Of a DNA stretch of 9,170 nt, positions 1 to 7,195 are shown one piece after another (positions within the stretch are counted from its first letter, which is position 1; each line of letters opens with the position of its first letter). Location of the stretch: positions 1 to 9,170 of the forward strand of contig CALXON010000023.1 of NCBI GenBank assembly GCA_944389985.1, read 5' to 3'. The notes beneath the pieces are model-generated. The model was not told the origin of the DNA and did not search any database. It saw only the letters and a program-made list of their open reading frames with translations. A program made the position numbers and the translations under genes. This stretch comes from an uncultured Spirochaetaceae bacterium (GTDB lineage: Bacteria; Spirochaetota; Spirochaetia; Sphaerochaetales; Sphaerochaetaceae).

Positions 1-282
1 GACGATGCGGAGAGCGTGTATCTTGATCTGCTCTCACGCTATCCTGAGAGATCACATATCATATTCGTCAGGACGGGTGTTACAGGAGTTTCCAGGATAT
101 CATCAGGATGGACTGCCCGCGCCGATTCCAGAATCATAATAGTCGACAGCCGCAATATAGGAAACGCTTCAGAGCGGACCGCGACAGCCGTGGCCAGAGG
201 CGCTGACGAGGAAGCGGCGATGGAGAATGCCCTCATCCACAGTGCGATAATAGCCGCAGGCATGCTCCTGCAGGATATTTAA
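1..282 (+). CDS. C-terminal part of an unrecognised protein (5' truncated)
   Basis: The frame is open from the first base of the window and ends at TAA 280-282, so the gene begins upstream; about 93 residues are visible. An in-frame GTG at 16 has no reason to be the true start. The visible part alternates short hydrophobic strands (for example HIIFVRTG and RIIIVDSR) with charged helices, which fits a soluble alpha/beta protein. It ends in an alanine-rich helix, and I see no membrane segment. I do not recognise the family and assign no function. It converges with nfo, and the two stop codons overlap, so there is no intergenic space. Base composition and codon use match the neighbouring housekeeping genes, so it is very likely a real gene. 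Confidence 0.75.
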   Translation, partial: DDAESVYLDLLSRYPERSHIIFVRTGVTGVSRISSGWTARADSRIIIVDSRNIGNASERTATAVARGADEEAAMENALIHSAIIAAGMLLQDI

Positions 283-1124
283 GCCCCTGCTTCAAGAAGC
301 AGCTTTATCTCATCTTTCCACAGAGTCTCATCAACAGTCTCAAGGATGAGCGGAATTCCCCTTACTTCCTCCCTCTTCACGATTGCCTTGAACGCATCCT
401 GTCCTATCAGTCCCTTTCCTATGCTCTCATGCCTGTCCTTGTGAGAGGCAAGTGGAACCTTTGAGTCATTGAGATGCATGCCGAAAAGTCTGTCTTTTCC
501 GAATCTTGAGAAGAACTGATCAAGGACTCCGTCAGGATCTCCGGAGACATCATAACCGCTGCCGAAGAGATGTGCTGTATCGAGTGTGAAGCCTATCCGG
601 TCCTTCTCTTCAGATTCTGAGAGGATCGCATCAAGCTCCTCAAATGTTGAACCCAGTATCGTACCGGCACCTGCGGTGTTCTCTATGGCTATCCTCAGCC
701 CCGGAGTTCTTCTGAGAACCTCATCCATCATCTTCGCAGAACGCTTTATGCCGTCAATCCTGTCTCCTTCCTTGAATGCTCCCGGATGGATGTTTATTGT
801 ATCGAGCGACAATGATACTGTTCGGGAGGCCTCATCAAGAAAGAGACCGAGCGACTTTTCCCAGAGCTCCTCATCGGGAGATGCGGGGTTTATCAGATAG
901 CCCGCATGCGGAAGGATGGCTCTTCTGTCATAGCCGAATTCATCAAGCTTTTCTTTGAAAATCCTGATGCTGCTATCCTCAAGAGCGGGAGCATTCCAGA
1001 CTCTCTGGTTCTTCGTGAATATGGCAAAACCCGTTGCGCCGAGCTCATGGGCTCTTACGGGTGCGAGACTGATGTCCTTCGCTATCGATACATGTGGTCC
1101 TATGAGAAGATTGCTGGATGACAT
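279..1124 (-). CDS. nfo: Endonuclease IV (AP endonuclease, base excision repair)
   Basis: This is a zinc-dependent apurinic/apyrimidinic endonuclease that nicks DNA 5' of abasic sites in base excision repair; it is cytoplasmic. The 281-residue product matches the usual family length (E. coli Nfo is about 285). All nine metal ligands of the AP endonuclease 2 family can be placed: H73 (LPH), H113 (NIHPG), E148 (IENTAG), D182 and H185 (LDTAH), H217 (MHLND), D230 and H232 (DRH), and E262 (LET). The frame stays open upstream to a TTG at 1175. I chose ATG 1124 because the conserved N-terminus (IGPHVS) begins just after it and the extra residues do not resemble the family. No Shine-Dalgarno sequence precedes ATG 1124; instead a -10-like box lies 7 bases upstream. 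The gene is divergent from the M16C peptidase gene. Confidence 0.95.
   Translation of the reverse strand: MSSSNLLIGPHVSIAKDISLAPVRAHELGATGFAIFTKNQRVWNAPALEDSSIRIFKEKLDEFGYDRRAILPHAGYLINPASPDEELWEKSLGLFLDEASRTVSLSLDTINIHPGAFKEGDRIDGIKRSAKMMDEVLRRTPGLRIAIENTAGAGTILGSTFEELDAILSESEEKDRIGFTLDTAHLFGSGYDVSGDPDGVLDQFFSRFGKDRLFGMHLNDSKVPLASHKDRHESIGKGLIGQDAFKAIVKREEVRGIPLILETVDETLWKDEIKLLLEAGA
287..302 (+). terminator. Weak candidate terminator inside the 3' end of nfo
   Basis: A 6-base-pair inverted repeat (CTGCTT / AAGCAG) with a CAAG loop follows the stop of the upstream plus-strand gene by five bases. It is followed by CTTTATCT, a poor U tract. The stem also encodes the last residues of endonuclease IV, so the symmetry may be coincidental. 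Confidence 0.2.
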
Positions 1125-1131
1125 GATCAGA

Positions 1132-1160
1132 AGAGTAGGGTATGGCTCTCGTCTTGTCAA
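1132..1160 (-). promoter_or_regulatory. Predicted nfo promoter, leaderless arrangement
   Basis: Read on the minus strand, a perfect TTGACA (1160-1155) is followed by a 17-base spacer and TACTCT (1137-1132). Seven bases later comes the nfo ATG (1124-1122). Transcription would therefore begin at or next to the A of the start codon, which agrees with the lack of a ribosome binding site. The -35 overlaps the -35 of the opposite promoter. Confidence 0.5.
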
Positions 1161-1183
1161 AGGGCGTGTAGGCAATGTACTGT
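1154..1183 (+). promoter_or_regulatory. Predicted promoter of the M16C peptidase gene
   Basis: TTGTCA (1154-1159), an 18-base spacer and TACTGT (1178-1183) are followed by six bases and then ATG 1190. The -10 matches the consensus only at its three most conserved positions (T1, A2, T6). The -35 occupies almost the same bases as the nfo -35, because TTGTCAA and TTGACAA are reverse complements. Expected transcription start is at the ATG, so the mRNA would be leaderless. Confidence 0.4.
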
Positions 1184-1189
1184 TTGGGC

Positions 1190-4045
1190 ATGGAATTGAG
1201 GAGCGGTGTATCTGTATCGGGTTTCAATGTCATCAGGAATGACGAGATAAAGGATTACAAGGCCAGAGGAATACTGCTGGAGCATGAGAGAACGGGTTTT
1301 CAGGTCTATGCCGTGCTCTCTGACGACAAGGAAAGATTCTTCTCCTATTCTGTATACACCCCGCCTGAATCAGGTAAGGGAATAAGCCATATAATCGAAC
1401 ATACGGTTCTCGCAGGCAGTCAGAAGTATCCTGTGAAGGATCCTTTCATGCTGCTTGTCAGGAACAGTCCGAACACATTCCTCAATGCACTTACGGGTGT
1501 GGACAGAACATACTTTCCTGCAGCGTCGACTGTGCTGAAGGACTTTGACAACATCTTCTCGGTCTACACCGATGCTGTCTTCAGACCTCTCCTGAGGAAA
1601 GAGACCTTCATGCAGGAGGGTATAAGGATAGCATCCGACGGAGACCTCCATTTCGAGGGAGTGGTCTTCTCAGAGATGCTCGGTGTCATGTCCGAACACG
1701 AGTCAGTTGTCTCGTCAGAGGCTGTGAAGCCGCTTTTCGGCAATTCTCCTTACAGATATGAGTCCGGCGGTGACTGCAGGGAGATCTGCTCTCTGACATA
1801 TGATGAGTACAGGGATACATACAGGCGTTTCTATGTGCCTTCCAACATGCTTCTCTTCCTTTATGGGGATCTTGATCTCGAAGAGAAACTGGAGATGCTC
1901 GACAGGGAGTATCTTCAGCATGCGGACCGCGGAGAACGCATCAGGCGCTGCGGACTGACAGAGCGCTGGAGCAGGCCTGAAAAGCACATCGCATGTTCCG
2001 GAGCTGAAGGCGATGATACAGGCTCGACAGTGATGGTCTCATGGCTTCTCGGCGACAACGCTGTCCCGGGTGAGAGCACGCTTCTATCACTTATTGTCGA
2101 CATCCTTCTCGGCTCTCCCGGATGTCCGTTGTACAAGGCGATCTCCGAATCCGATCTGGGTGCTGATCTCTCGACTGAGAGCGGTATGAGCTCAAGCTAC
2201 AGGGAGCTCACGTTCTCCGCAGGTTTCTCCGGTGCTGATGACAGAAACGCGGACAGGATAGAGGCATTCATCATGGACAGCCTGAAGAGAATTGTCTCAG
2301 AAGGCTTTGACAGCAAGGCCGTCGAGGCTGCAATAAGGCGCATGGAGTTCTCAATAAGGGAGATCCCTGCGGGCATGCCTATGGGAATGAGACTCTTCTT
2401 CCAGGCAGAGAAGGCCCTTACATTCGGGACGGATCCCGTCGCGATGCTCTCTGTCTCCGATATCATAGGGAACATCCGCAAGAAGTGGGAGACTGATCCC
2501 CGGTTCTTCGAGAACTGGATCGAACATAATCTTATTGATAACCCACATCGTCTGCTCACCGTAGTCAGGAAGGATCCTGAGTATATGAAGAGCGTCCGTT
2601 CTGACATCTCATCCGTCCTCGAGAGAAGAAAGAAAGAGTATGATCCGGAAGTGGAGAATGCTTTCAGGACCTTCCAGCAGACACCTGACAGCGAGGAAGC
2701 CCTTTCGATGATCCCCAGACTCTCAGTCTCTGATCTTCCACACAGGATAAACAGGATAGGGCATGAGCTGAAGGATGGTATCTGGGTGCTGCCAATGATG
2801 ACCGGAGGCATTGTCTATACAGATGTCCTCTTCGATGTCTCGGATCTCTCATATGAGGAGATCGATGCCCTGAATGTGCTTTCCCGGCTTCTCTCGATGT
2901 CCGGAGCTGACGGAATGGACTATGCCACGTTCCAGACAGAGCTGAGGTTCGTCTCAGGCGGATATGCGTTCTATCTTGAATCGGGGTCCGATGCTGACGG
3001 ACATGAGAAGGTGTTCCTGACCGCAAGACTCAAATCCCTGCCGGGACTTGAGAAGGAGGGGCTGGATCTTTTCCTGAAACTCCTCACATCCGGAGATCTC
3101 TCCCAGGAGAGGATCCGTGCCGCCCTTACTGATATCTCCACGGATTTCCAGTCAAGCTCCATCTCAAGCGGACATACATATGCGATGAGTGCCGCTTCCT
3201 CTGCTTTCTCTCCATCTCTCTACATCGGAGAGCGCATTGCCGGACTGACATGCTGGTACACCGTCAGGGATCTCCTCTCATCAGATCTCCAGCAGCTTTC
3301 AGAAAGACTGGAAGCTGTGAGGAGAAAGGCTGTCGTTAGGGAAAGGGCGATCATCCACATAACCGCAGAGTCCGATGATGCCGGTACATCATGGCTTGCA
3401 GCAGATTCCTTCCGCTCATCTCTTCCTTCCGGAAGTGCCCCCGGAATGGCCTCACATACTGTTCCTGAGCTTCCGGAAAGAGTTGCCTATACAACCTCTG
3501 CGGATGTCTCGTTCACAGGGATTTCAGGAAGGGGTGAGGCCATGTCATCAGAGCGTGCCGCCAGCGACAAGATATTCCTTTCAATCCTCTCATCCACGGA
3601 GCTCTGGAAGCGTATAAGGGAGAAGGGAGGAGCGTACGGAGTCGGTGTGTATCTTGATTACATAGAGAGGATCTGGTCCTTCTATTCGTACAGGGATCCG
3701 AGAATCGACGGGACTGTCGCAGATTTCTACTCATCATGTGATGGACTGGAAATAACCGAGGATGACCTTGCCGATGCTGTCATCGGAGAGCTTGCGAAAG
3801 GAGTGAAGCCGATGGCTCCTGCGGTGAAGTCCCTTGTGGATATAAGAAGGATCGTCTATGGAATCACGGATGATGAGAGGGAGAAGATGCTCTCGTCCGT
3901 TCTCTCCCTCAGTACAGGAGACATAGAGGAGGCCAGGAAAAGGTTCTGCAGTGCTGTCCGGGACTCCCGTATCGTGACGATCACATCAAGGGAGAATGTA
4001 TCCTCATCCGGACTGGGTTTCGAGGTTATCAGCCTTCCTTCATGA
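1190..4045 (+). CDS. M16C family zinc metallopeptidase (presequence protease/HypA-like)
   Basis: This is an insulinase-superfamily oligopeptidase of the PreP/Cym1/HypA (M16C) type. It is an enclosed two-half peptidasome that degrades unstructured peptides; no signal peptide is visible, so it is presumably cytoplasmic. The 951-residue length is normal for a fused, full-length M16C enzyme. The inverted zinc motif HIIEH lies at residues 67-71, followed by the typical VLAGSQKYPVKDPF stretch. The third ligand is E162 in GVVFSEMLG (family GVVYNEM). The C-terminal half carries the conserved GGAYG (near residue 813) and FYSYRDP (near 833) blocks. ATG 1190 is preferred over ATG 1175: it places the start about ten residues before the conserved GF, as in relatives, and has a -10-like box six bases upstream. 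Neither start has a good Shine-Dalgarno sequence. If 1175 is used, five residues are added. Expression is probably divergent from nfo. Confidence 0.92.
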   Translation: MELRSGVSVSGFNVIRNDEIKDYKARGILLEHERTGFQVYAVLSDDKERFFSYSVYTPPESGKGISHIIEHTVLAGSQKYPVKDPFMLLVRNSPNTFLNALTGVDRTYFPAASTVLKDFDNIFSVYTDAVFRPLLRKETFMQEGIRIASDGDLHFEGVVFSEMLGVMSEHESVVSSEAVKPLFGNSPYRYESGGDCREICSLTYDEYRDTYRRFYVPSNMLLFLYGDLDLEEKLEMLDREYLQHADRGERIRRCGLTERWSRPEKHIACSGAEGDDTGSTVMVSWLLGDNAVPGESTLLSLIVDILLGSPGCPLYKAISESDLGADLSTESGMSSSYRELTFSAGFSGADDRNADRIEAFIMDSLKRIVSEGFDSKAVEAAIRRMEFSIREIPAGMPMGMRLFFQAEKALTFGTDPVAMLSVSDIIGNIRKKWETDPRFFENWIEHNLIDNPHRLLTVVRKDPEYMKSVRSDISSVLERRKKEYDPEVENAFRTFQQTPDSEEALSMIPRLSVSDLPHRINRIGHELKDGIWVLPMMTGGIVYTDVLFDVSDLSYEEIDALNVLSRLLSMSGADGMDYATFQTELRFVSGGYAFYLESGSDADGHEKVFLTARLKSLPGLEKEGLDLFLKLLTSGDLSQERIRAALTDISTDFQSSSISSGHTYAMSAASSAFSPSLYIGERIAGLTCWYTVRDLLSSDLQQLSERLEAVRRKAVVRERAIIHITAESDDAGTSWLAADSFRSSLPSGSAPGMASHTVPELPERVAYTTSADVSFTGISGRGEAMSSERAASDKIFLSILSSTELWKRIREKGGAYGVGVYLDYIERIWSFYSYRDPRIDGTVADFYSSCDGLEITEDDLADAVIGELAKGVKPMAPAVKSLVDIRRIVYGITDDEREKMLSSVLSLSTGDIEEARKRFCSAVRDSRIVTITSRENVSSSGLGFEVISLPS

Positions 4046-4069
4046 AAAGGGTTTTCCCGCCGTTTTCCA

Positions 4070-4078
4070 TGATATACT
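4070..4078 (+). promoter_or_regulatory. Extended -10 promoter of the glpK operon
   Basis: TGATATACT at 4070-4078 fits the extended -10 pattern (TG, one base, then TATACT, one mismatch to TATAAT). No convincing -35 lies 16-18 bases upstream, which is tolerable for extended -10 promoters. The -10 is followed by six bases and the glpK ATG (4085), again implying a leaderless transcript. It sits in the 39-base gap after the peptidase stop. Confidence 0.5.
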
Positions 4079-4084
4079 TTGAGA

Positions 4085-5590
4085 ATGAAGTATATCGGAG
4101 CAATTGATCAGGGTACGACAAGTACCCGTTTCATGATATTCACAGACGAAGGGACCGTAGTGTCGGTCTCCCAGAAGGAACACAGGCAGATCTGCCCGAA
4201 ACCCGGATGGGTCGAGCATGATGCCGATGAGATCTGGACGAACACATCATATGTCATAAAAGATGCGCTGCAGAAAGCCGGCCTGACAGGTGAGGACCTT
4301 TCCGTCGTCGGCATAACGAACCAGAGGGAGACCATCATTCCGTTTGAGAGGAATACCGGAAAACCTTTCTATCATGGAATAGTCTGGCAGGATCTCAGGG
4401 GAAGCGGATATATAGATGAGCTGAGGAAACGCTTTCCTGAAGAGGATCTGAAGAGGAAGACGGGACTTCTGTACTCTCCGTATTTCTCAGCATCGAAGAT
4501 CAGATGGCTTCTGGACAATGTTCCTAAAGTCAGGAATGCTGCAGAGTCCGGAGAGATTGTCTTCGGAACCATCGACAGCTATCTTGTCTCAAGGCTTACA
4601 GGCACACAGCCTGTGACAGACGCGACAAACGCCTCACGCTACATGCTCATGGATATAAAGTCCATGGAATGGGATGAGGAGATGCTCTCCCTAACAGGCA
4701 TAGAGAGATCGATGCTTCCTGAGATAGTACCGTCAATCGGGAGAATATATGGCTATACGGATCCTTCAGGTCCGTTCGGGGCAAGAATACCAGTTGCGGG
4801 TATTCTCGGAGATCAGCAGGCGGCACTCTTCGGAGAAGCCTGTTTCTCTCCCGGAGAGTCAAAATGCACATACGGTACGGGATGCTTCATGCTCACGAAC
4901 ATAGGCACCGAACCATGTGTCTCCAGATACGGACTACTGACGACTGTCGCATACCTCAAGGATGGAGAAAAACCCCGATACGCTCTTGAAGGTTCAGTCG
5001 CCGTCGCCGGCTCTCTTGTACAGTGGGTCAGGGACAGCCTCCATCTGGTATCCACACCGCAGGAGCTTGACAGCTATGCCGATGAGGTTCCTGACTCAGG
5101 AGGTGTGTATATTGTCCCGGCATTCTCAGGTCTCTTCGCTCCGTACTGGCAGAGCAGTGCCAGAGGAATAATCGCAGGACTTACAGGTTATGCTACCAGA
5201 AGTCACATATGCAGGGCGGTCCTTGAGGCTGCCGCATTCCAGGCGAATGATCTGAAGGATGCGATGGAGAAGGACAGCGGGGTCAGGATAGCTCTCCTGA
5301 AAGCTGACGGAGGCATGACGAACTCGGTTCCTCTCATGGCATTCCAGGCCGATATAATGAACATACCTGTCATGCGTCCGAGGATAAATGAGACGACATG
5401 CCTCGGCGCTGCCTATGCCGCAGGTCTTACTGTCGGTATCTGGAAGGATGAGGAGAGCCTGAGACCATACTGGAAGGAACAGATGAGATGGCTGCCTCTC
5501 ATGGATGACAAGGAAAGGCAGAATAAGGTACGATTCTGGAAGAAGGCTGTAAGCCGTACGCTTGACTGGATCGAGCCTGACAAGGAGTGA
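4085..5590 (+). CDS. glpK: Glycerol kinase
   Basis: An FGGY-family kinase that phosphorylates glycerol with ATP to sn-glycerol 3-phosphate, feeding phospholipid synthesis or glycolysis via dihydroxyacetone phosphate. The 501-residue length matches the family. Motifs run in order: phosphate-binding DQGTTSTR (8-15), GITNQRET (76-83), WQDLR (101-105), the catalytic Asp region GDQQAALFG with D243, TYGTGCF (262-268), and the C-terminal ADGGMTNS (407-414) and ETTCLGAAYAAGL (436-448). ATG 4085 gives the canonical MKYIGAIDQGTT start; a TTG two codons earlier is open but unlikely. The region where Gram-positive enzymes carry the HPr-phosphorylated histidine (before GILGDQQ) has no histidine here, and the E. 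coli EIIA-binding tail is not recognisable. The stop is followed almost at once by cdaA, so glpK is probably the first gene of a four-gene operon. No glpF or glpD is in view. Confidence 0.96.
   Translation: MKYIGAIDQGTTSTRFMIFTDEGTVVSVSQKEHRQICPKPGWVEHDADEIWTNTSYVIKDALQKAGLTGEDLSVVGITNQRETIIPFERNTGKPFYHGIVWQDLRGSGYIDELRKRFPEEDLKRKTGLLYSPYFSASKIRWLLDNVPKVRNAAESGEIVFGTIDSYLVSRLTGTQPVTDATNASRYMLMDIKSMEWDEEMLSLTGIERSMLPEIVPSIGRIYGYTDPSGPFGARIPVAGILGDQQAALFGEACFSPGESKCTYGTGCFMLTNIGTEPCVSRYGLLTTVAYLKDGEKPRYALEGSVAVAGSLVQWVRDSLHLVSTPQELDSYADEVPDSGGVYIVPAFSGLFAPYWQSSARGIIAGLTGYATRSHICRAVLEAAAFQANDLKDAMEKDSGVRIALLKADGGMTNSVPLMAFQADIMNIPVMRPRINETTCLGAAYAAGLTVGIWKDEESLRPYWKEQMRWLPLMDDKERQNKVRFWKKAVSRTLDWIEPDKE
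5582..5587 (+). promoter_or_regulatory. Ribosome binding site of cdaA
   Basis: AAGGAG lies within the last codons of glpK, six bases before GTG 5594 but only three before TTG 5591. This spacing decides for the GTG start of cdaA. Confidence 0.7.
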
Positions 5591-5593
5591 TTG

Positions 5594-6409
5594 GTGTTCT
5601 CTATTCTTGCGGAGATTGGCATTGGTGATTATATCCGGCTGGCTGTTGAGGTTGCTGTACTGACATTCGCAATCTACAGAGTCTATCTTGCGCTGTCGGA
5701 GACGAAGGCGACTGAGATCATAGGATTTCTGTTCGGTCTGCTTGTTGTCTATCTTCTCTGCTATGTATTCAATCTGGATGTGCTTACCGGCATCATGAAG
5801 ACACTTCTGGTTCCTTTCCTGATGCTGCTCTGTGTATTCTACCATCCGGAGCTGAGAAGGGCGTTCTCGTCATCATTCACCCGCAAGTCCAGACTTTTCA
5901 GGATAGGTGGTCAGACCACAAGCGACCAGATCGATTCGATACTCAATGCATGTAACATCCTCGTCGAGAAGAAGAGGGGTGCCCTGATCGTCTTCCCGAG
6001 GCATACGGACATACAGTCGATACTTGATTCCGGAACGAAGCTCAATGCGGATCTTTCATCGACACTTCTTCTCACGATATTCGATCATGACACACCGCTT
6101 CATGACGGTGCTGCTGTCGTAATGGGAGGAAGGATCGCGTATGCGGCATGTTATCTTCCTCTTTCAGAGCAGAAGGGCATCAAGGCCACATTCGGAACAA
6201 GACACCGTGCTGCCCTTGGACTTGCGGAGGAATCCGATGCCATTGTCCTTGTCGTCTCTGAGGAGACCGGTGCGATATCACTGGCATATAATGCGAATAT
6301 CTACTACAACCTTTCAAATGCGACGATAAAGAGGACCCTGCTCTCGCTCTTCAGCTACAAGGATGTCCTTCCTGAGTCACCGAAGGAGGCGCAGAATGAA
6401 GCAGAGTAA
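5594..6409 (+). CDS. cdaA: Diadenylate cyclase CdaA (c-di-AMP synthase)
   Basis: A membrane-bound DAC-domain enzyme that condenses two ATP into cyclic di-AMP, the second messenger for potassium/osmotic and cell-wall homeostasis. The product has 271 residues, the usual CdaA length. The N-terminal part (about residues 12-85) is hydrophobic and can form the three expected transmembrane helices. The DAC domain follows, with LHDGAAVV (catalytic DGA at 171-173) and GTRHRAALG (RHR at 203-205), then VSEETG. All signature residues are present, so it should be active. I chose GTG 5594 from the Shine-Dalgarno spacing; a TTG directly after the glpK stop would add one residue. Only three bases separate it from glpK, and it overlaps cdaR by 14 bases, so it is cotranscribed and probably translationally coupled. 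It is distinct from the DNA-scanning DisA, which has no membrane segments. Confidence 0.95.
   Translation: MFSILAEIGIGDYIRLAVEVAVLTFAIYRVYLALSETKATEIIGFLFGLLVVYLLCYVFNLDVLTGIMKTLLVPFLMLLCVFYHPELRRAFSSSFTRKSRLFRIGGQTTSDQIDSILNACNILVEKKRGALIVFPRHTDIQSILDSGTKLNADLSSTLLLTIFDHDTPLHDGAAVVMGGRIAYAACYLPLSEQKGIKATFGTRHRAALGLAEESDAIVLVVSEETGAISLAYNANIYYNLSNATIKRTLLSLFSYKDVLPESPKEAQNEAE
6383..6389 (+). promoter_or_regulatory. Ribosome binding site of cdaR
   Basis: AAGGAGG inside the 3' end of cdaA lies six bases before ATG 6396. It fixes the cdaR start and excludes the open but unsupported upstream extension of that frame. Confidence 0.75.
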
Positions 6410-6800
6410 GATCATCTCGAGCATCATGTCGAACTGGATCGCCAAGATATTCTCATTCCTTCTTGCGCTCTTCATCGTGCTCACAGTCAGGGTGCTGAAT
6501 GTCAATGACAGGATCGTGACAATCCCTCTTGATGTCACACTTCCTACAGGGTATGTCGCGGTCTCTCTCATTCCTGATACTGTCGATATCGTGATCACAG
6601 GACCTGACAGCATCATATATCTCGTCGATCCTTCTGAGATATCCGCATCGGCAGATTTCTCAGGAGTTGACGGGGAGGGTATCACAAGAGTGCCTGTCGA
6701 GCTTCACTACAATAACGACATCTTCACCGATGACGGACTTGCGGTGAGCACACGCCCATCGTCTGTCCGTATATTGTTCTCTCCGTCCTCTGCCGTATGA
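6396..6800 (+). CDS. cdaR: CdaR/YbbR-domain regulator of CdaA, single-domain form
   Basis: YbbR-domain proteins are membrane-anchored partners of CdaA that modulate its cyclase activity from the extracytoplasmic side. The 134-residue product has one predicted transmembrane helix at about residues 13-33. The rest is one beta-rich YbbR-like domain (about 38-128), including the characteristic LPTGYVA and VDIVITGP strand patterns. B. subtilis CdaR has several YbbR repeats, so this is a minimal version. The gene overlaps cdaA by 14 bases, and its stop shares the ATGA with acpS. Family assignment rests on position next to cdaA plus the membrane/YbbR architecture; the regulatory direction (activating or inhibiting) cannot be read from sequence. 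Confidence 0.87.
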   Translation: MKQSKIISSIMSNWIAKIFSFLLALFIVLTVRVLNVNDRIVTIPLDVTLPTGYVAVSLIPDTVDIVITGPDSIIYLVDPSEISASADFSGVDGEGITRVPVELHYNNDIFTDDGLAVSTRPSSVRILFSPSSAV

Positions 6801-7141
6801 TCACAGGAACAGGAATCGACATAGTCCAGTGCAGCAGGATGGAAGGGAAGGATGAGGGTTTCCTGAAGCACATCCTCTCCAGAGAGGAACTTCTTTCAGG
6901 ACGTACTGATCCGGAGTACCTCTCATCCAGATTTGCTGCGAAGGAGGCCTTCTCGAAGGCTCTCGGCACAGGCATACGCGGATTCTCGATGACTGAGATA
7001 ACAGTCAGGGAAGATGAACTCGGGCGTCCATATTTCTTCCTGGAAGGCCGCGCTGCAGAGCTTGCAGATGGCCTGACATTTCACCTTTCCATAACCCATG
7101 AAAGAGAGTATGCGGCTGCTGTGGTGATAGCTGAAAAATAA
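6797..7141 (+). CDS. acpS: Holo-[acyl-carrier-protein] synthase
   Basis: Transfers the 4'-phosphopantetheine arm from coenzyme A to apo-ACP, activating it for fatty-acid and phospholipid synthesis; cytoplasmic, usually a trimer. The 114-residue length is typical of group I phosphopantetheinyl transferases. The N-terminal GTGIDIV motif carries the magnesium ligand D8, and SRFAAKEAFSKALGTG carries the second ligand E50. The C-terminal block HLSITHEREYAAAVVIAE is the usual family ending. The ATG overlaps the cdaR stop (ATGA), with no Shine-Dalgarno sequence, so translation probably reinitiates from cdaR. It is the last gene of the glpK operon; the plus-strand side of the following hairpin lacks a U tract. 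Confidence 0.95.
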   Translation: MITGTGIDIVQCSRMEGKDEGFLKHILSREELLSGRTDPEYLSSRFAAKEAFSKALGTGIRGFSMTEITVREDELGRPYFFLEGRAAELADGLTFHLSITHEREYAAAVVIAEK

Positions 7142-7173
7142 TTCTGGCTTTGGAATCATCCGCAGCCAGAATT
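7140..7173 (-). terminator. Intrinsic terminator of the lipoprotein gene, between convergent genes
   Basis: A perfect 10-base-pair inverted repeat (AATTCTGGCT 7140-7149, AGCCAGAATT 7164-7173) encloses a 14-base loop. On the minus strand it is followed by ATTTTTCAG, a short U tract, so it points at the minus-strand lipoprotein gene. On the plus strand the stem is followed by ACAAAAAT, so it would be a poor terminator for acpS, whose stop codon it overlaps. Confidence 0.75.
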
Positions 7174-7195
7174 ACAAAAATGATGACTTTACATA

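Noticed and set aside
2197..2811. Long minus-strand open frame (204 codons) inside the M16C gene
   Set aside because: A shadow frame of a clearly conserved protease; serine- and leucine-rich translation without any recognisable domain or start signal.
4044..4067. GAAAAGGG…CCC…TTTTC imperfect hairpin after the M16C stop
   Set aside because: The stem needs an asymmetric GCCG bulge and no U tract follows; the same bases hold the glpK promoter.
5126..5845. Long minus-strand open frame (239 codons) across the glpK–cdaA junction
   Set aside because: It overlaps two well-conserved genes on the other strand, and the translation has no coherent fold or motif.
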